Shown here: positions 1 to 12,724 of the stretch, piece by piece
Numbering within the stretch: position 1 is the first letter of the stretch
Layout: each line of letters begins with the position of its first letter
Origin: Taenia hydatigena
Taxonomy: Eukaryota; Platyhelminthes; Cestoda; Cyclophyllidea; Taeniidae
NCBI GenBank assembly: GCA_036345935.2
Contig: JADWOT020001282.1
Span: forward strand, 1-64,000
Direction: 5' to 3'
DNA length: 64,000 bases
The notes under the pieces: generated by a model
Seen by the model: only the letters and a program-made list of their open reading frames with translations
Database searches by the model: none
What the model was told of the DNA's origin: nothing
Program-made: the position numbers and the translations under genes

Positions 1-3000
1 TCTGATTTTTGCTCTGAGTTTATTAAATTGTAAATAAATTATGATTATCTAGCCATTCTATTAGTTGTATGGGTACAAATATTAAAGATAGAAGGACTAA
101 TTCCGTGCCGTTGGCACTCGGGTCCGCCGCAGTTACGACAGGCACAAACCAGTGAATGTGAATCAACTCATTCCAACAATCTCCTAAAATGCCTTCATTG
201 CCTCAATTACCCACGTGCCAATGTGCATGTGCGCAGCTTGCCCATTTTTAAGCATTTTCACCCGTAGAATGAGGGTAGTTTCAAAAGGCACAACTCGCCA
301 TGCTTTGCTTAAGCCACGGCAAACTATGAGAAGTTTGGCTTCGTTTCTTTGACCCATGTGATTGGTATTTTGAGACCACCAAATCTTGTCTCTGTCTCAT
401 TTTCACCATGTCGCCCATTTATGTGTTGGTTGTTTGGTTGATGCGACAACTAAACGTAGATGCATTGCACAGCATATGTGGGGTGCAATGAACACATTAA
501 AATCATCACAGTTCTGCGCATGCCTTGCGTCACGTGGACGTAAAGCTCTTGAATTTCGTTAAAGTACTCGTGAGCCATTCCTAAGCATTATGAGATGGTG
601 AGCTATTTTGTTAGGCATTTGATAATGTGGGATTGGAGTTGCCCACCCATTCCAGTTTCAAAATACAATGGATGGACTTAAGTGGCGAAGGTTAAAGTAG
701 TTAATGGGTTTGCATTGATAATCGTTCATGTATTTGCAAGACTGATGCGACGGGAAATAGATGCACGAAAGTCGGTCAGGGATGTGACACAGCATGTCGA
801 AAGGTGGTGGCACTAGAAGGTGGAGGGAAGGATTCGTAATTTTAATGCTCAAAGAGCATCGTAATTGTTTTAAATGGAAATGGTAAAGAAGTGGAATTGT
901 GCGGCAGTGCGTTATAAACTCTCAGATTAAGAGAAGAAAGACAGCAACCATTAGGGCGGCACATTTCTTAAGGGAACGATTTATTTTTCGCCCTCAGTCC
1001 GATAATTGGCCTTACCACAGCTGCCACTGCTGCTTAAAGCATTCGCACCATAATGGTAGTTTACTGAGAGGAAAGGGGCAGTGCGATGATGTGACTACAC
1101 CGCGTTCTCTTCATCTAGCCATCCGTTCATAGAAACCGCCAACTGTGCTAAACTGCATCCCCGCAAGACTACTCACATTGTGTTTGGTCGGTGAAAGACA
1201 AACAAATAAGCGCAATGTTTGTTCCATGGGCTCTTTTGATTCACGGATAAAATTGTGGCGCCAAAGGAGTAAAAACAGAGAGATCATGAGAAGATGGCGG
1301 TGGAATGGAGATTATCAGCATTTACTTCCCGTAGACACAGCAAATAATATGTTAGATAAATCTGAAACAGAACAATCACAAATCCTAATTTCTCAAATAG
1401 ACTATCTATGCATTGTCCAGCCAACCGTCAGCTGCTGAAATCACTTAAGTATGCTTGCATTACAGATTGCTTAAATCTGGTTTTTTGCACCCATTTTTAG
1501 ATATGCCAAGGATTCTACCTAGATAATCAAAATAGTGGTCTAGGAGTAGATGCCTTCATTATTAAGAACACCAGAAGTGGTAAATGCAGTGAATATTTAC
1601 AAGAATTTTACTGAGAATAAACGGAACTTGCAAAATGGGCAAACAGTCCAAGCACTAAGATGAACATAAAAGACGTTGTAATCAAAGCATGCCTCTTGCC
1701 ATTGTCATTGACTTCACCGTTGACATGCGTGGAGATCAAGCAGCAGCACGTTTCGCGAGCGACATGGTAGTCGGTCTTGTTCTGCCTGATGTCCAAATAG
1801 AATCGGCATTGTGATATAAGGCTAATAAGACTGCACTACTTTACTTTTCAAAGGTTATGTCAATTTGGCGCATGGAGTTAAGCAATATCTCAAGTAGTTC
1901 GTCGCACTCTACCTCTCTGAGAACAAGCATTATTCTTCATAAGATCAAGCTGTTTAAGCTAAAACATTCCGAATATTGTGGCACAAAATTACTTCTGCTC
2001 TTTTTCCGGCTCAACAGCCGTGATGAGCCTGGGTTTGACGTAATTGTAGACGCAGCGGCAAGAGGTCAGTCACGTCTGTGTCATTGCAAACATTCATACT
2101 CCAATATTCAGGGCCGATTAATGAGTTATTAGCATATGCCTGTATTGTGCAACTTTAGAAGGCCTTTTAGCCGGCCTTGTCTGGTCCGATGATAAAAATT
2201 TGCAAGTAGATAAGCTGACGTGTACTTAAACCCTGCCTTCAAATTCTTCTGAGCATAAAGGCAAGCAAATTCACGAATATAGGCCTGACTTTGACACTTC
2301 CCCTCTTTCCACCAACTCTGCCCACACTCATTACCATATTACCTTCTTTCGGATTCTCAGCGACTTTGAGAATTTTGCTTTTACGGTTTAAATACCTCCT
2401 GTGAGCATCGTGGACAGGCTTAGCCAGCTTCACATATTATTTATATACGGTCCAGAGTAACTCCTACAAATTCCAAAAGTGGAGAAGAGGAAGAAGGAAT
2501 AAATAGGCGGATGGGTAACAAAAAAATGGAGATAGGGTCATAGCGTTTTACCAAAGAATAAAAATGTACGCGGTAGTGGAAAAGGATACTATAAGTTGGG
2601 GCGGAAAGCGGAAACGTGACATGCCCAATAAAATTGAACTCGCACGGTAGGGGTATGGTTAACTCAACTAAAAAAAGCTGAATGCTGCTGGGTCTTTTTC
2701 TGTCCCCTCGAAATTTGTCAGATAGATGTCAGCCAAAACGGTGGGACTACACCGAAAGGAAGCCTTGCAACATCAACATTTACTGTTTCTAATGCTGTAG
2801 AAAAGAAGTAGATAATCCTAGACCACTGCCTCTATGTCTGTACATTTCATGCATGGGCAGGATATCAGAATAAATAGATCTTAATAAAGCAAATAACTAT
2901 AAACGGCTTCAATGTATGAGCACATTAACGGCGTAGGAATTCTCAGGCCAAACTGTTATTCAAAAACAAAGGATCGAAAAGTATTGCGTATATATACACT

Positions 3001-5369
3001 AAAGATACTTATGTTTAGAAAGAATTTGGGGTGAAAATAGATTGCGAAAAACTAGGGTGTCAATCACTGAATAGTTGATCAGCAAATTCTGTCAAAATAT
3101 GTAAGGAACTGCATTAGCTGGTGCGCAAAACTGGTGAGGGATCAAAGGCAGCACTTTATTACCACATTTTTGCTTCAGTTGTTCCGAACTCCTGATTATC
3201 ATAGTAAGAAAAGGAACAATGAATGCCCTGCTAATTGCATTGGCGTTCTCAAAAGACATCGCTTAGACCCCTGTTGCCAACGCCACGTGCCTTACTCTGA
3301 CGTCCATTTAGAAATGGCATTCTTGACGATTGCAAAACTATAATTATTTACAAAGTCAATTCAAATTTTGCAGTCGTTGAAAAGGCTTGGAATGTCTCGC
3401 GTCCCGAAAGTGCTATTAAACTAAGGTGACTGTCCGTTTGTGCAAAAAGCTAAAAGCGTTGGTAGCAAAAACATTTGCCTTTGGATGAGTCGTAGCTTTC
3501 TAAAAGGATATCAATTGATAATCAACGAGAATAGTGTAACCCATGTTTCTGTTCATCACACAATATGAATAATAAATTATATAGAATACGGAAAGCAACA
3601 CCTTCCAAACCCACATGTTATGAGGGCAACGGCCAAACAGGAGAGTAATGGAACTGCCACGCGGATATAACTCAGAGGTCTATAAAAAGCACACCAAAAT
3701 TACTAAGTATCGCATTGTTCCAAAGGAGCACGGGACCACTTTTGCCATAGCATGTGGCCTACGTTATCCGAAACGATTAACGTATTCGCCACGTTAGTCA
3801 TCTGTGTCCGAAATTCGGTGCTAAAAATGGCCACAGTTTTCAAGGTGGAGTTAGCAACCATACTTCGTTCAAATAATTGTGTCATAGCATTAGGAACTCT
3901 GTGTTTCCTCTGAAGGTAAACATGAAGGCGTAGGCGGTGGTCCCTATTGTAAGCAGGGCCGCTAATTTGGAGACCGCGGCTGCTGAAGTGGAAGCGAGCA
4001 TGGAATATTCAGGGACATTTATGACTTCATGCAGCATCAAGCCAGAGAACGATTCAGTGAACCATTCTTGGGTTATGTTTGCCTAGCCGGAAACCAAAAT
4101 ATAACTCTTACAACTTGCGGTTACGTCAGCATGGCATAATCCGCTCCCACACTTCCCTCTAATTCAACATCAACATCATCATCGGCGTGTGCCTTTACAC
4201 TGCATTCCCACTCACGCTATCAGCTCTATTCATCTTTTAATGATAATGTTTCTAGGCTTCTCTGTATAGCATTACAAATGTCCCGCATTTTCAGCCTCCA
4301 CAATAAATTGATTTTTTTTAATTCTCCACTTCTCAGCTTACTTCTCCATACATTCTCGCTGCTTGCAGCTCGCACGCTACTCCGCGTCTTCCTACATTCG
4401 AAAGTGTACGAATTTCCAATGGGTACGGCCACATAATGTAGGACATTGTGTGCATCTGCAGGCTTGTTAACCGCTTGCAGGCAGTTAAGGGCGCTACGGT
4501 TACCAGGTTTGCTCACTTACGCGCATTTAAAATGTTTTTTGACTGTTACCCTCGGGCGGTAATCCACAGACCTAGAGAAAATAAAGACTTCTCAAGGGCC
4601 AGTGGGGAGGGACAGAACAGAAATGCACATCTATGTAAAGGTAGAAGTCGAGAAATAAAGCTAATATCCACAAAAAATTTTACCTGAAAAAGTGGGAGAG
4701 AAATCAATGTTAGCAAGTGAAGGCGCCGTTCTGATCAGGTAGCGATTCATTCGAGGCGCACACTGGTTAAATTTAAGGTTAATCCTGTCAGCAGCGATCA
4801 AGAGATCCCAGGATTTCGTTAAGTTTCCTTTACCAAAGCACAAACTCTACTAAGTTACAATTCTGGGGTTGTTGGAATTAAAACGCACTTCTGCTTGCTT
4901 CAGCTCACCTAATTGTCGATGTCTCTGTAGTTGTTGAGCTAATGATTGCATTCAAAACTCTATTTTGCCCCATACAGCTATAATTGGCTCGCGTTAGAAA
5001 TGTAGCGTACCGGTCAGGCATTTATACTCTCATGATCAGTTTCAGTGAAGTAGATCGAAACAAACGCAGCGATTCCTCGGAAGGGTGAAAACCAAAATGA
5101 ACGAAACAAATAAGTTAATTATGCAAGTAACGAGACACATTCACAGAACATGGGTTGGAATTTGTTAAGTTGTACTGGTCAATCGATAGGATTTACGGTA
5201 GGAGTGATGTATAAGATAGTTGGAAAGACCGAGTGGAGATGCGGAAGAGTGGCGAAATCGGTACTAGGGGGAGTCGCGCTGACGCGGTAGTGAGTAGCGA
5301 ATTTGGGACAGAGAGACTAGATCAAAACGCAATGGATGGAAGTTGCCAACGGAAAGGTCTAGGAGTCGA
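1..5369. other. Intergenic or intronic DNA, no gene supported
   Basis: I see no exon chain, domain motif or RNA gene here. The open frames are all under about 100 codons, show no family motif and mostly lack a sensible splice context. The - strand frame at 4226-4516 is the longest continuous one, but I recognise nothing in it. No strong simple repeat stands out. Confidence 0.5.
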
Positions 5370-5441
5370 ACCGGTGTGGCCTAATGGATAGGGCGTCTGC
5401 CTCCTAAGTAGAATATTACGGTTTCGAGTTTCGTCACCGAT
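5370..5441 (+). repeat. tRNA-Arg(CCT)-like element, decayed
   Basis: This 72-nt stretch follows the tRNA plan. The acceptor arms are ACCGGTG and CACCGAT with one mismatch. The A-box region reads TGGCCTAATGGATAGGGC, the anticodon loop is CTCCTAA (anticodon CCT, Arg), and the T arm reads GGTTTCGAGTTTCGT where GGTTCGAGTCC would be expected. The B box is damaged and the T stem has mismatches, so I read it as a tRNA pseudogene or the head of a tRNA-derived SINE, not a working tRNA. Related elements lie near 11.3 kb and 60.1 kb, which favours a dispersed SINE family. Confidence 0.65.
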
Positions 5442-8400
5442 GCTTTGCTGGCGACTTCAATAATCTAACCATTTTCCTTTTGGTGACGTTGGTGAGGGTC
5501 CAGTAATGAGTGATGCAATGTGTCGAATTCAACACCTCTTACCCACCAAACCTTCTCATTCCGTGAGCTGGCCCCGATTCTACTTCATTTGTGTTTGAAT
5601 GCACGCAGCCGATAAAGGCATGTAAAATGACAGAAGTTATGAAGCTGACCATATGCGACAGCATTGTCTACAAGAATTTGACCTCAAATAGGATGATTAG
5701 GATTCACCAGTGTTAACAAAAGACCATAAAATGCCTAGATTGGCAATCGCCTATTGTTTCATTAATCAACTAGTCCTTTGTAGTCCGTCAATTCGTCAGC
5801 CGACTATAGGTAGGTGTTCATTACAAAGCAGTTGGGCGGAATGGATTAGAGTGGATTGGATACAAGCTAGATGCATGTTAGCAGCTCCTCGGAGATGCTG
5901 GTTAGAAGTGCAGACGCAGAATAATAACGCATTTTTAGGCCCAATCTATCTAAAGGTAGGACTCGCAACCTAATTGCTTGATATTCCGAATTTGAATTAA
6001 GAACACCATCTCTTTTGATTTATTTCTCCATCCGTCAATAATGACTGCAATGATTAGTATCCGACGGGCGTCAGAAACCTTAAGTTGTATGGTGATTCTC
6101 CCTTGCAGAAGTGCATAGTGTCTATCGGATGGGTCATACAGTCATAATAGTAATGTCTATACCATTTTCTGAAAATTTATTTGGTTGATAATACAATTCA
6201 TACCTATGGCACAGCTACACTCACTTATGCAAGCAGGATACCTATACGTTGGATACTTTTTTTGGGGCATTGACTAACAAATGCTACTTTCGGTGCTTTT
6301 AACCGAAACATGTGTTCTTAGTGCGAAATCGCATGGAGCAAACGCCTATGGTTAGACGAGCATGTTTTGATTCTGTGAAGTTTGTTTTGATCATATGCGG
6401 ATATAAAACACTGCAGTCTTCTCATGCAGGCAAGAACAGCGCTCACTGAATTGCATTTATAGAATCATCCTCAGTTATCGGAGGCAGGTCGCGCGTAACT
6501 ATACTTTGAATCCTCAGAGCAGTTAGAGCGCCCTATTAAGACCGATTGCGAACAGTAAGCAGAATTCATCAGTGCACTTAAAATTTTGTCTGCTGGTTGA
6601 TGTTTGCTTGAGGCTAACATATAGGAGAAAAGCGCAAGGTTTGGTGGCCAGAAGTTAACCAAATGAAAAGAGCAAGTAGGTATTTCTAATAACAATGCTA
6701 TCATTAAAATATTTTTTTGAAAAGACGAAGTGCGAAACATTGCATTTCTATTACGAAACAATTGGAAGTTTAAGCCTAACAAAATGGTCTGATTTGCTAC
6801 GTATACCGGCGCTAAGGGAGTCAAAATTTTAACTGAAGAAGGCAAGGATCCGATGCCGCATTATTGGCTCCTATCAACACGCTATGGTTTTTCATTATCA
6901 TTGTTAAGCATTGTTTTTGGTATTGGCGGGATTTGGACTAAAGGACAAAAACTTAGTGAAGGGGTAGTGGAAAAAACGAATATAGGCGATTAATAAATGT
7001 AAATGAAATAGCTGAAGCGCAAAAAGCAGGCAGGCCATCTGTGTGTAAATAGGCAAAGTGTTTAGGGAAAGCTAAGGGCAGAAAACAAACCCAGATTAAT
7101 GCAGGAATCTAGATTTTGGCATTGTTAGGAAAGCAGCTATGTTAATCGCTTGTATTTTTGAGGCTGCCACTGTTGACCAGTTCTTATGACAGGCATAGAA
7201 TGCAATCAGACAACACTTTGGGCAAAATATTGCCATAAGCTGTTTGTCATCTCACAAAGGGAAAGAACTGCACCGAGAGGAAAGTGCGTGAAATAGCCGT
7301 AAAATTGTACCTTCAAATGCGTTCGAAGAATTTCATGCGCAGACTCAAATTTCGGGGTCAGGAGCTGTGTTAATTAGAGAACAGCAGAAGATTGGAATTA
7401 AGAACGAAGCAATAAATGCTTAATGAATGCGATGAATTGCAAAGCGCTGCAGGACTAAAGAAATAAAACTTATATGCAAAGATTTTGTGTGCTCGCCCAA
7501 ATAGAAAGCAGAAAACAACTTACGTGTGCTGACACGTTTGTGAACTAAACTTATTAAAGAAAGTCTGGCTTACCCATTATGGAACTAGTCCATTGGAAAC
7601 TTACGGAACACATGAGGATCAAAACTAAGATATCTGTATTCCTGCATTTATACGGCTAAGTCTGTCATTCATTGGCTTAAATAATAGGTGAAGCAGTGAT
7701 GCTCTGGTGCAAATGAACTACAGGTCACTCATCAAGTAGCTATTTACATTTTGCCCAACAGTAACACCAAGTAATGCTTCAGCCTTTGGTTACCATGGAC
7801 AGCATTTTAACTGAAAATTTTCTTAAGATTTCAAATTAAATAAAATTGCATAAGTGCAAAAATGTGGTCCACGATTGTAACTAGCAATAGCTGAAGGGCG
7901 ACTGATGGGCTATTAAACGGACATGGTGGTACATAAAGGCAAATCTAAGTCTAAATGCCCCCCAATGAAACTGTCATATTTAGTACATCGACCGTTTTTT
8001 GCGTAAGCTTGCAGTTCAATCAAAGACTTCGTTACATTTCAACAAATTACCACCGAATGTGCAAAAGCAGCGGTAATAATTTAATTAAGCCCAGACAATT
8101 GGGTGAGCAGACTTCAAAGGGCTATTAAGCTACATTAACTTCCTTCCACACTGTACCCGTGCTTTGCATCCTAAGCTCTTACCACTGCATTCGCTTTGTT
8201 ACATCAGCCACCTCTAAACACTCAATTTTAAAGCGAAAAGATGTTTTGCTGTGATTTGCTTATGCGGAGGCAAAAGCAAGTATGTAATCAAGCACAGATC
8301 ATTTACTGCCAAATTTATTGTTCCCAAAAAAACACACTAGCAGTAAAGCAGCAGGCTGATCCGTTTGCAGCCCATTTAGGTAATTGCGGCACATCAGCTC

Positions 8401-9178
8401 GAATAGAGACCTAATTGGGCTACCCAGGCCATTTGATACGTAAGTGTTTTAAAGTGTGAAATGATTCGTTTCTAAGTAGTGGTGGCGGAGGGAAGTCGGA
8501 GAATTTCTGGGTTCTTCGTGTCCATAGACAGTTTAATAAGAGCCTGCAGTTAACCACGAAGTCTGAGACATTAAACCTGCTTCTGCCAACACCAATACCA
8601 CCACCATCACTTTAACTAGCATTACTCAATGCAATCCAGTAGTATGCAAAAGATTCCACTCGTTGGAGGAGGGCGAAGTAAATGATATGTGAGGGCATTT
8701 CATTGTGCGGAATGTAGCAAATACGCAGCGATTAAGGTTGATAGTTTGAAAATAGGGAGTGAAGAGAATTGTAGACAAGGAAGTGCGATAAAGTATAATA
8801 GTAGCACGACGTGTATTACAGCCGTCACAAGTTCGTGAGCCACCACGGTACGACGTAGCGTAATCCCGTGGTGCGACGAGGATCAGAGATTGCCACTCCG
8901 TGCAATCACTGACGTTCATGTTGCAAATTGGATGAGCCTAGTACAATGCTAGGGTGATAGGCAAACCTATACGGAGATGTATTTTTATTTTCCTACTGCA
9001 ATGCCACAATTCAACTGATATAGCGATGGGATTTGCCTGAGAAGATTATCCTACCAGTGGTCAAAAGCAGGTTCAGCCATGAAATGCATTGCAGTAAAAT
9101 CTCTTTGGTCGCGTGCATAATATACTCTTATATTCGTGAAGGTATATTCCGTACTGTACTGTTTACGGTATGTTTCAG
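5442..9178. other. No gene supported
   Basis: The sequence is AT-rich with scattered short frames. A 124-codon - strand frame at 6471-6845 is open, but it has no recognisable motif and sits in low-complexity AT-rich DNA, so I do not call it a gene. A histidine-codon-like CCACCACCATCAC run lies near 8600. Confidence 0.5.
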
Positions 9179-9723
9179 GTCTGCGAAACCGTTCTGAAAA
9201 ATATAGGTAAGTGCTATAAATGGCACTTACTCTCTCAAAGATTAACTATTTTTCAGGGTTTTAAAAGGGTACTTGGCTTACCAACATAAACAACCGATAT
9301 TCGGAAGCATGAAGGACCAAATCCTAAATCTGCCTTGCACTATAATGCATTAGAAGCGCACTTGGACTATTACTTCTCTCACATTTGATACAATCACAGG
9401 ATATCTCTGCTTCGATGCTTCAAAACTCCAGCAGAAAATGGAAGGCAGCGCAAATGAAACCATGTTTGAATTGCGTTAAAAATTAAGGCAAAGACTTTGT
9501 CCCTAGGGAGGCACAAGACTCCAAATATAGTGACCAACCTGACTACAAACGTACGAGGCTTGCGTGTTAAAGTAGTTAGAGTAAAGGGGTACAAATTTTG
9601 TTATAGAAAACCTATCTCACTCTTCCACTCAGAAATAACACCAAAAGAATTTAGGACTTTGATTGCAATGCCCACATTTCCAGCCTAATTAGATCTCCAT
9701 AGGGGCTTATAACTTGTCCTTAG

Positions 9724-10016
9724 AATGCCAAATTCTTTAGTGGATGCGCAATCGAGTGTTCCAGCTGCGGCTGCGGTGAGCGGAAGTGCAAGGTGTGCAT
9801 CTTCGGGATACATCTGTTAAATTTTGGACGTTAATAGGCTCACGCAAGCCAATGTGCTACTCGACACGTGGGTTTCATCCCTATCACCTTCCTTCAGAAG
9901 GAATATCAGAAGCCCTCAACTGTCCAACGTGCGTAACGTACGAGAAAACATTTTTTAAACATATCCTTGCAGAATCACCATTTAGAAGCAGCAGGCTTGC
10001 GATACATAGCTACAAG
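9724..10016 (+). CDS. Two candidate exons of a Cys-rich (zinc-binding-like) protein
   Basis: Exon 9724-9775 follows the acceptor cttgtccttag and ends at the donor GCG|GTGAGC. It encodes NAKFFSGCAIECSSCGC plus one base. Exon 9898-10016 follows a good pyrimidine tract (accttccttcag) and ends at TACAAG|GTGAGT. It completes the split codon and reads GISEALNCPTCVTYEKTFFK, then HILAESPFRSSRLAIHSYK. The phases agree (1 to 1) across a 122-bp intron. The joined peptide has six cysteines spaced like a zinc-binding module (Cx3Cx2CxC, then Cx2C), but the histidine spacing does not match a standard C2H2 finger and I cannot name the family. A possible upstream 28-nt exon lies at 9179-9206 (VCETVLKNI, donor GTAAGT). 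The second exon ends in phase 0 and so could join the zinc-finger relative at 12608. Confidence 0.45.
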
Positions 10017-11309
10017 GTGAGTCAAGTATTGCTGCGGCATTTCCGTGTTAACGAATTTGCTTAATCTGGAATGGACAATTCCTAAGCATGACCTTCAGAA
10101 GTAGTATAAAGGATTCGCCATTTTTTGTTTGCACTGAACAATGCGCCTGCTTGGTCAGTACCACCGTCCCATTGCCTCTAAGTAGTGAAAACGGAGACCT
10201 TTATCAATGAACCAATTATAAATCTATTGAACAACATTTTGAAATAAATATAGAAGAGCGTTTGGATCTATAACCAGCAGAAGTTAATCATCTGTCAAGA
10301 GCGCCATGCAGGGAGATGTTGAAGCGTAGCTCTTAACGGCGACATAATAACGCCACAAAGAAGTCAAGAAGAATCTAACTTGAGGTAGAAAACGCTAATG
10401 TAAAACTAGACAGGTTTCCAAGCTTACATCTTCCTTTAGTGTGCGACCTTAATGGGTTAAGTGCTCGCATTATGGAACATGCTACCTTTCTCGACCCTAT
10501 TATCTCCTCTGTCTTCTAACTACAAGCTAACGAACCAACCAAAAGACGACTTCATTTTTATTTATTTTTAGCAACAATCTCACTGAACTTGTTTAGTTGA
10601 CTACTCCAAAGACCATCCTCAAAAAGACTGACTTTCTAATTTCTTACAAGTACCACGCTGGGAGATAGAAATACACGGCTCATAGCTTGACTTGTTTTAT
10701 GGGAAGTCGAAGTGAATTTAAGATGGTTTTCTTGCATAGTTTCCTCCGTTGGTGCACAATGATAACGAACAACGCATTAACATCACAGTGGATATCCCAT
10801 CTCCTTATCCAATCTCGTAGTTGCTTATTCGAAGGCTTGCCCTTCCGTTTATTGTTGCTTGAGCTCACCATGCAACAAATGCTAATTAACCTTTAGCGAA
10901 AGCGAATCCATAAAAAGATAAGCTGTAATTACTAGTTGTATAGGCTACCACTACATTCTTGAAACACTCAGTCCTGCATTCGGCGTTCCCTAACATCGAC
11001 AGAGGTTGCATATCGTGCAAATCCTTTGCATCATCTTAATTCTTGCGTAACTCTAAGGTAGGCGCATTATTAATTTTAAGAAAGCCTTCAAATTTTGTCT
11101 GTCTTTGCTAAAATGCCGAGATAAGTCATGAAGCAGATAAGTGCGCGGTGATCTCTGGCCTACAGCACCTAAGATAAAACGTGCTTATATGAATGCACAT
11201 GAAACAGAACACATCTCCCGGTAGAGGTGAATCCGCTGAGTGACCCTAGCGATTAGCTGTCTGTGGAGAGATGTAGGAAACAACTGAGTCTGTGATTAAA
11301 TTTAATTAA
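10017..11309. other. No gene supported (possible intron)
   Basis: No further exon with matching phase was found after the donor at 10017. Opposed frames at 10680-10896 on both strands are short and unrecognised. The stretch may be an intron of the candidate gene to the left. Confidence 0.4.
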
Positions 11310-11381
11310 TCAGTGAGTGTAATGGATAAAGCACTGATTTCTTAAGTCGAAGAATGCGGGTTGGAGTCCCGTCCATGATGA
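11310..11381 (+). repeat. tRNA-Arg(TCT)-like element, decayed
   Basis: The A-box-like TGTAATGGATAAAGC is followed by an anticodon loop TTTCTTAA (anticodon TCT, Arg) and a well-kept T arm GCGGGTTGGAGTCCCGT. The acceptor stem is poor. The overall plan matches the elements at 5370 and 60071, so I treat it as another copy of a tRNA-related SINE or a tRNA pseudogene. Confidence 0.55.
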
Positions 11382-11883
11382 GTCTCTTTCGACGTAGAAT
11401 TTCAGATTATCCTAGAGGTTAGCATTGATTTGGTGTGAGAGAGTGATGCTTTTAACCGAAAATGAATCTTGAAGCCTATGAGAAAAAACATTTTGTGCAT
11501 GATTTTTTGCATGAATAACATTGCAAGCAAATACACATCTGCTACTCGAATTCATTGCGATTGCAAGCTTTTATGAGTCCCCTGAACAGTAAAGCATTGA
11601 ATTTACTTCCACGTTTCAGGGTCTTTTACGCAAGCAGCCAATATATTTGCTACAGTGCAATATGTGCATGAACTCGCTTCTAGTTGCCCGGCGAGTTGCG
11701 TATTCTTACCAACGAAAATACGTGGTGCGGGCCTAGAAATGAGTGGTCACAATCAGTTAATGGAAACATGTTGCAACCGTTGTTAAAACAACATACTGCT
11801 AGGCAGAGGTAGAGCGTAGAGAGCTATCAGAATAGCCATAGGCATCTTTCGTAAACATAGGTTTTTGGTTTTTTAAGCGACAA

Positions 11884-11921
11884 TTCCTAATTTTTTTGTT
11901 TTGGGAACAAAAAATTAGGAA
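11884..11921. repeat. Near-perfect short inverted repeat (hairpin)
   Basis: The left arm TTCCTAATTTTTTTGTT and the right arm AACAAAAAATTAGGAA are reverse complements apart from one extra T, with a 5-nt spacer TTGGG. It could be the folded end of a small transposon or a chance AT-rich hairpin. No coding context is visible. Confidence 0.7.
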
Positions 11922-12486
11922 CATTGCATTGAGGCATCAGTTCTGGCACGCTAATTTAAACATTCAAAAATGCTCCTATAATAGGTCGTTAATATGCCAT
12001 TCTTTTCCTTCACAATTTAAAAAATATAACTTTTCATTCTGGGACATAATGTAGAAGCAGATGAGGGGTGGTTTCAAAACATGATGCCTGTATCGATCTA
12101 AGAGCACCCAGGTACGCGGCTGTTGCTCGTTTGCGTTTCAACCACACGTAAGGTTTTAGGAAAGATACAGGGTGTTCTATTGAGTGCTCAATGAATTTTA
12201 TCTTTTGGATTACTCAAGGCAACAGCTCATAAATTTGTTTACATTTCAATCCATACAGGTTCGAGAACAGTTTTTAATCCTTGATGCAAAACATGGATGA
12301 GACATGGGCTCGAACGTACCAAAATAAAGTCCCCAAAAATACCCGGTACATTAAAGCGTCTTCTTTGACAAGCGTACTCTCATTCCTTACAAAAAAGAAC
12401 TAAGTTTAGTTGAGAGCTCATCATTCGGGACGCATAACGAAGAAATAAGCTAAGCGCAGTGGACTTTAACCACAAGTCTGTTTTGC

Positions 12487-12724
12487 TCAAAGTTTTGGCC
12501 AAACACGCGATGACCACTGCTCTGCATTGCAATCACATATCTGGCTGAGGGCTGATCCAGGAAGCCCCCTTGCCCACTCATTATATTCACTGAAGCCTCT
12601 GTTGCAGAACGTCACGCAACTCGCCTTTTTCTTCGCTAAAATGGGTGTCCACATATGCAATTTGTGCTCAACACCATTCAGAAGTATCATCCTGTGCACT
12701 TTATGTGCGCATAAATCATTGTAA
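12487..12724 (+). pseudogene. Broken copy of the C2H2 zinc-finger exon region at 48.9-49.15 kb
   Basis: The DNA and the reading frame resemble 48,913-49,150. Both contain a DHCS block, then a PGS block, then CAACTCGCC (TQLA here, AQLA at 49 kb), and then VHxCNLC followed by FR. An acceptor-like ctgttgcag sits just before 12608, matching the acceptor at 49,028. After CNLCSTPFR the alignment loses a few bases, the first zinc-binding histidine position becomes Cys, and the frame ends at TAA (12722-12724) without the normal donor. I read this as a duplicated and disabled zinc-finger exon. It could still be a terminal exon of a diverged gene that includes the Cys-rich exons at 9.7-10.0 kb. Confidence 0.6.

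Noticed and set aside
6471..6845. 124-codon open frame on the - strand
   Set aside because: No motif, AT-rich low-complexity composition and no splice or start context; such lengths can arise by chance in 64 kb.
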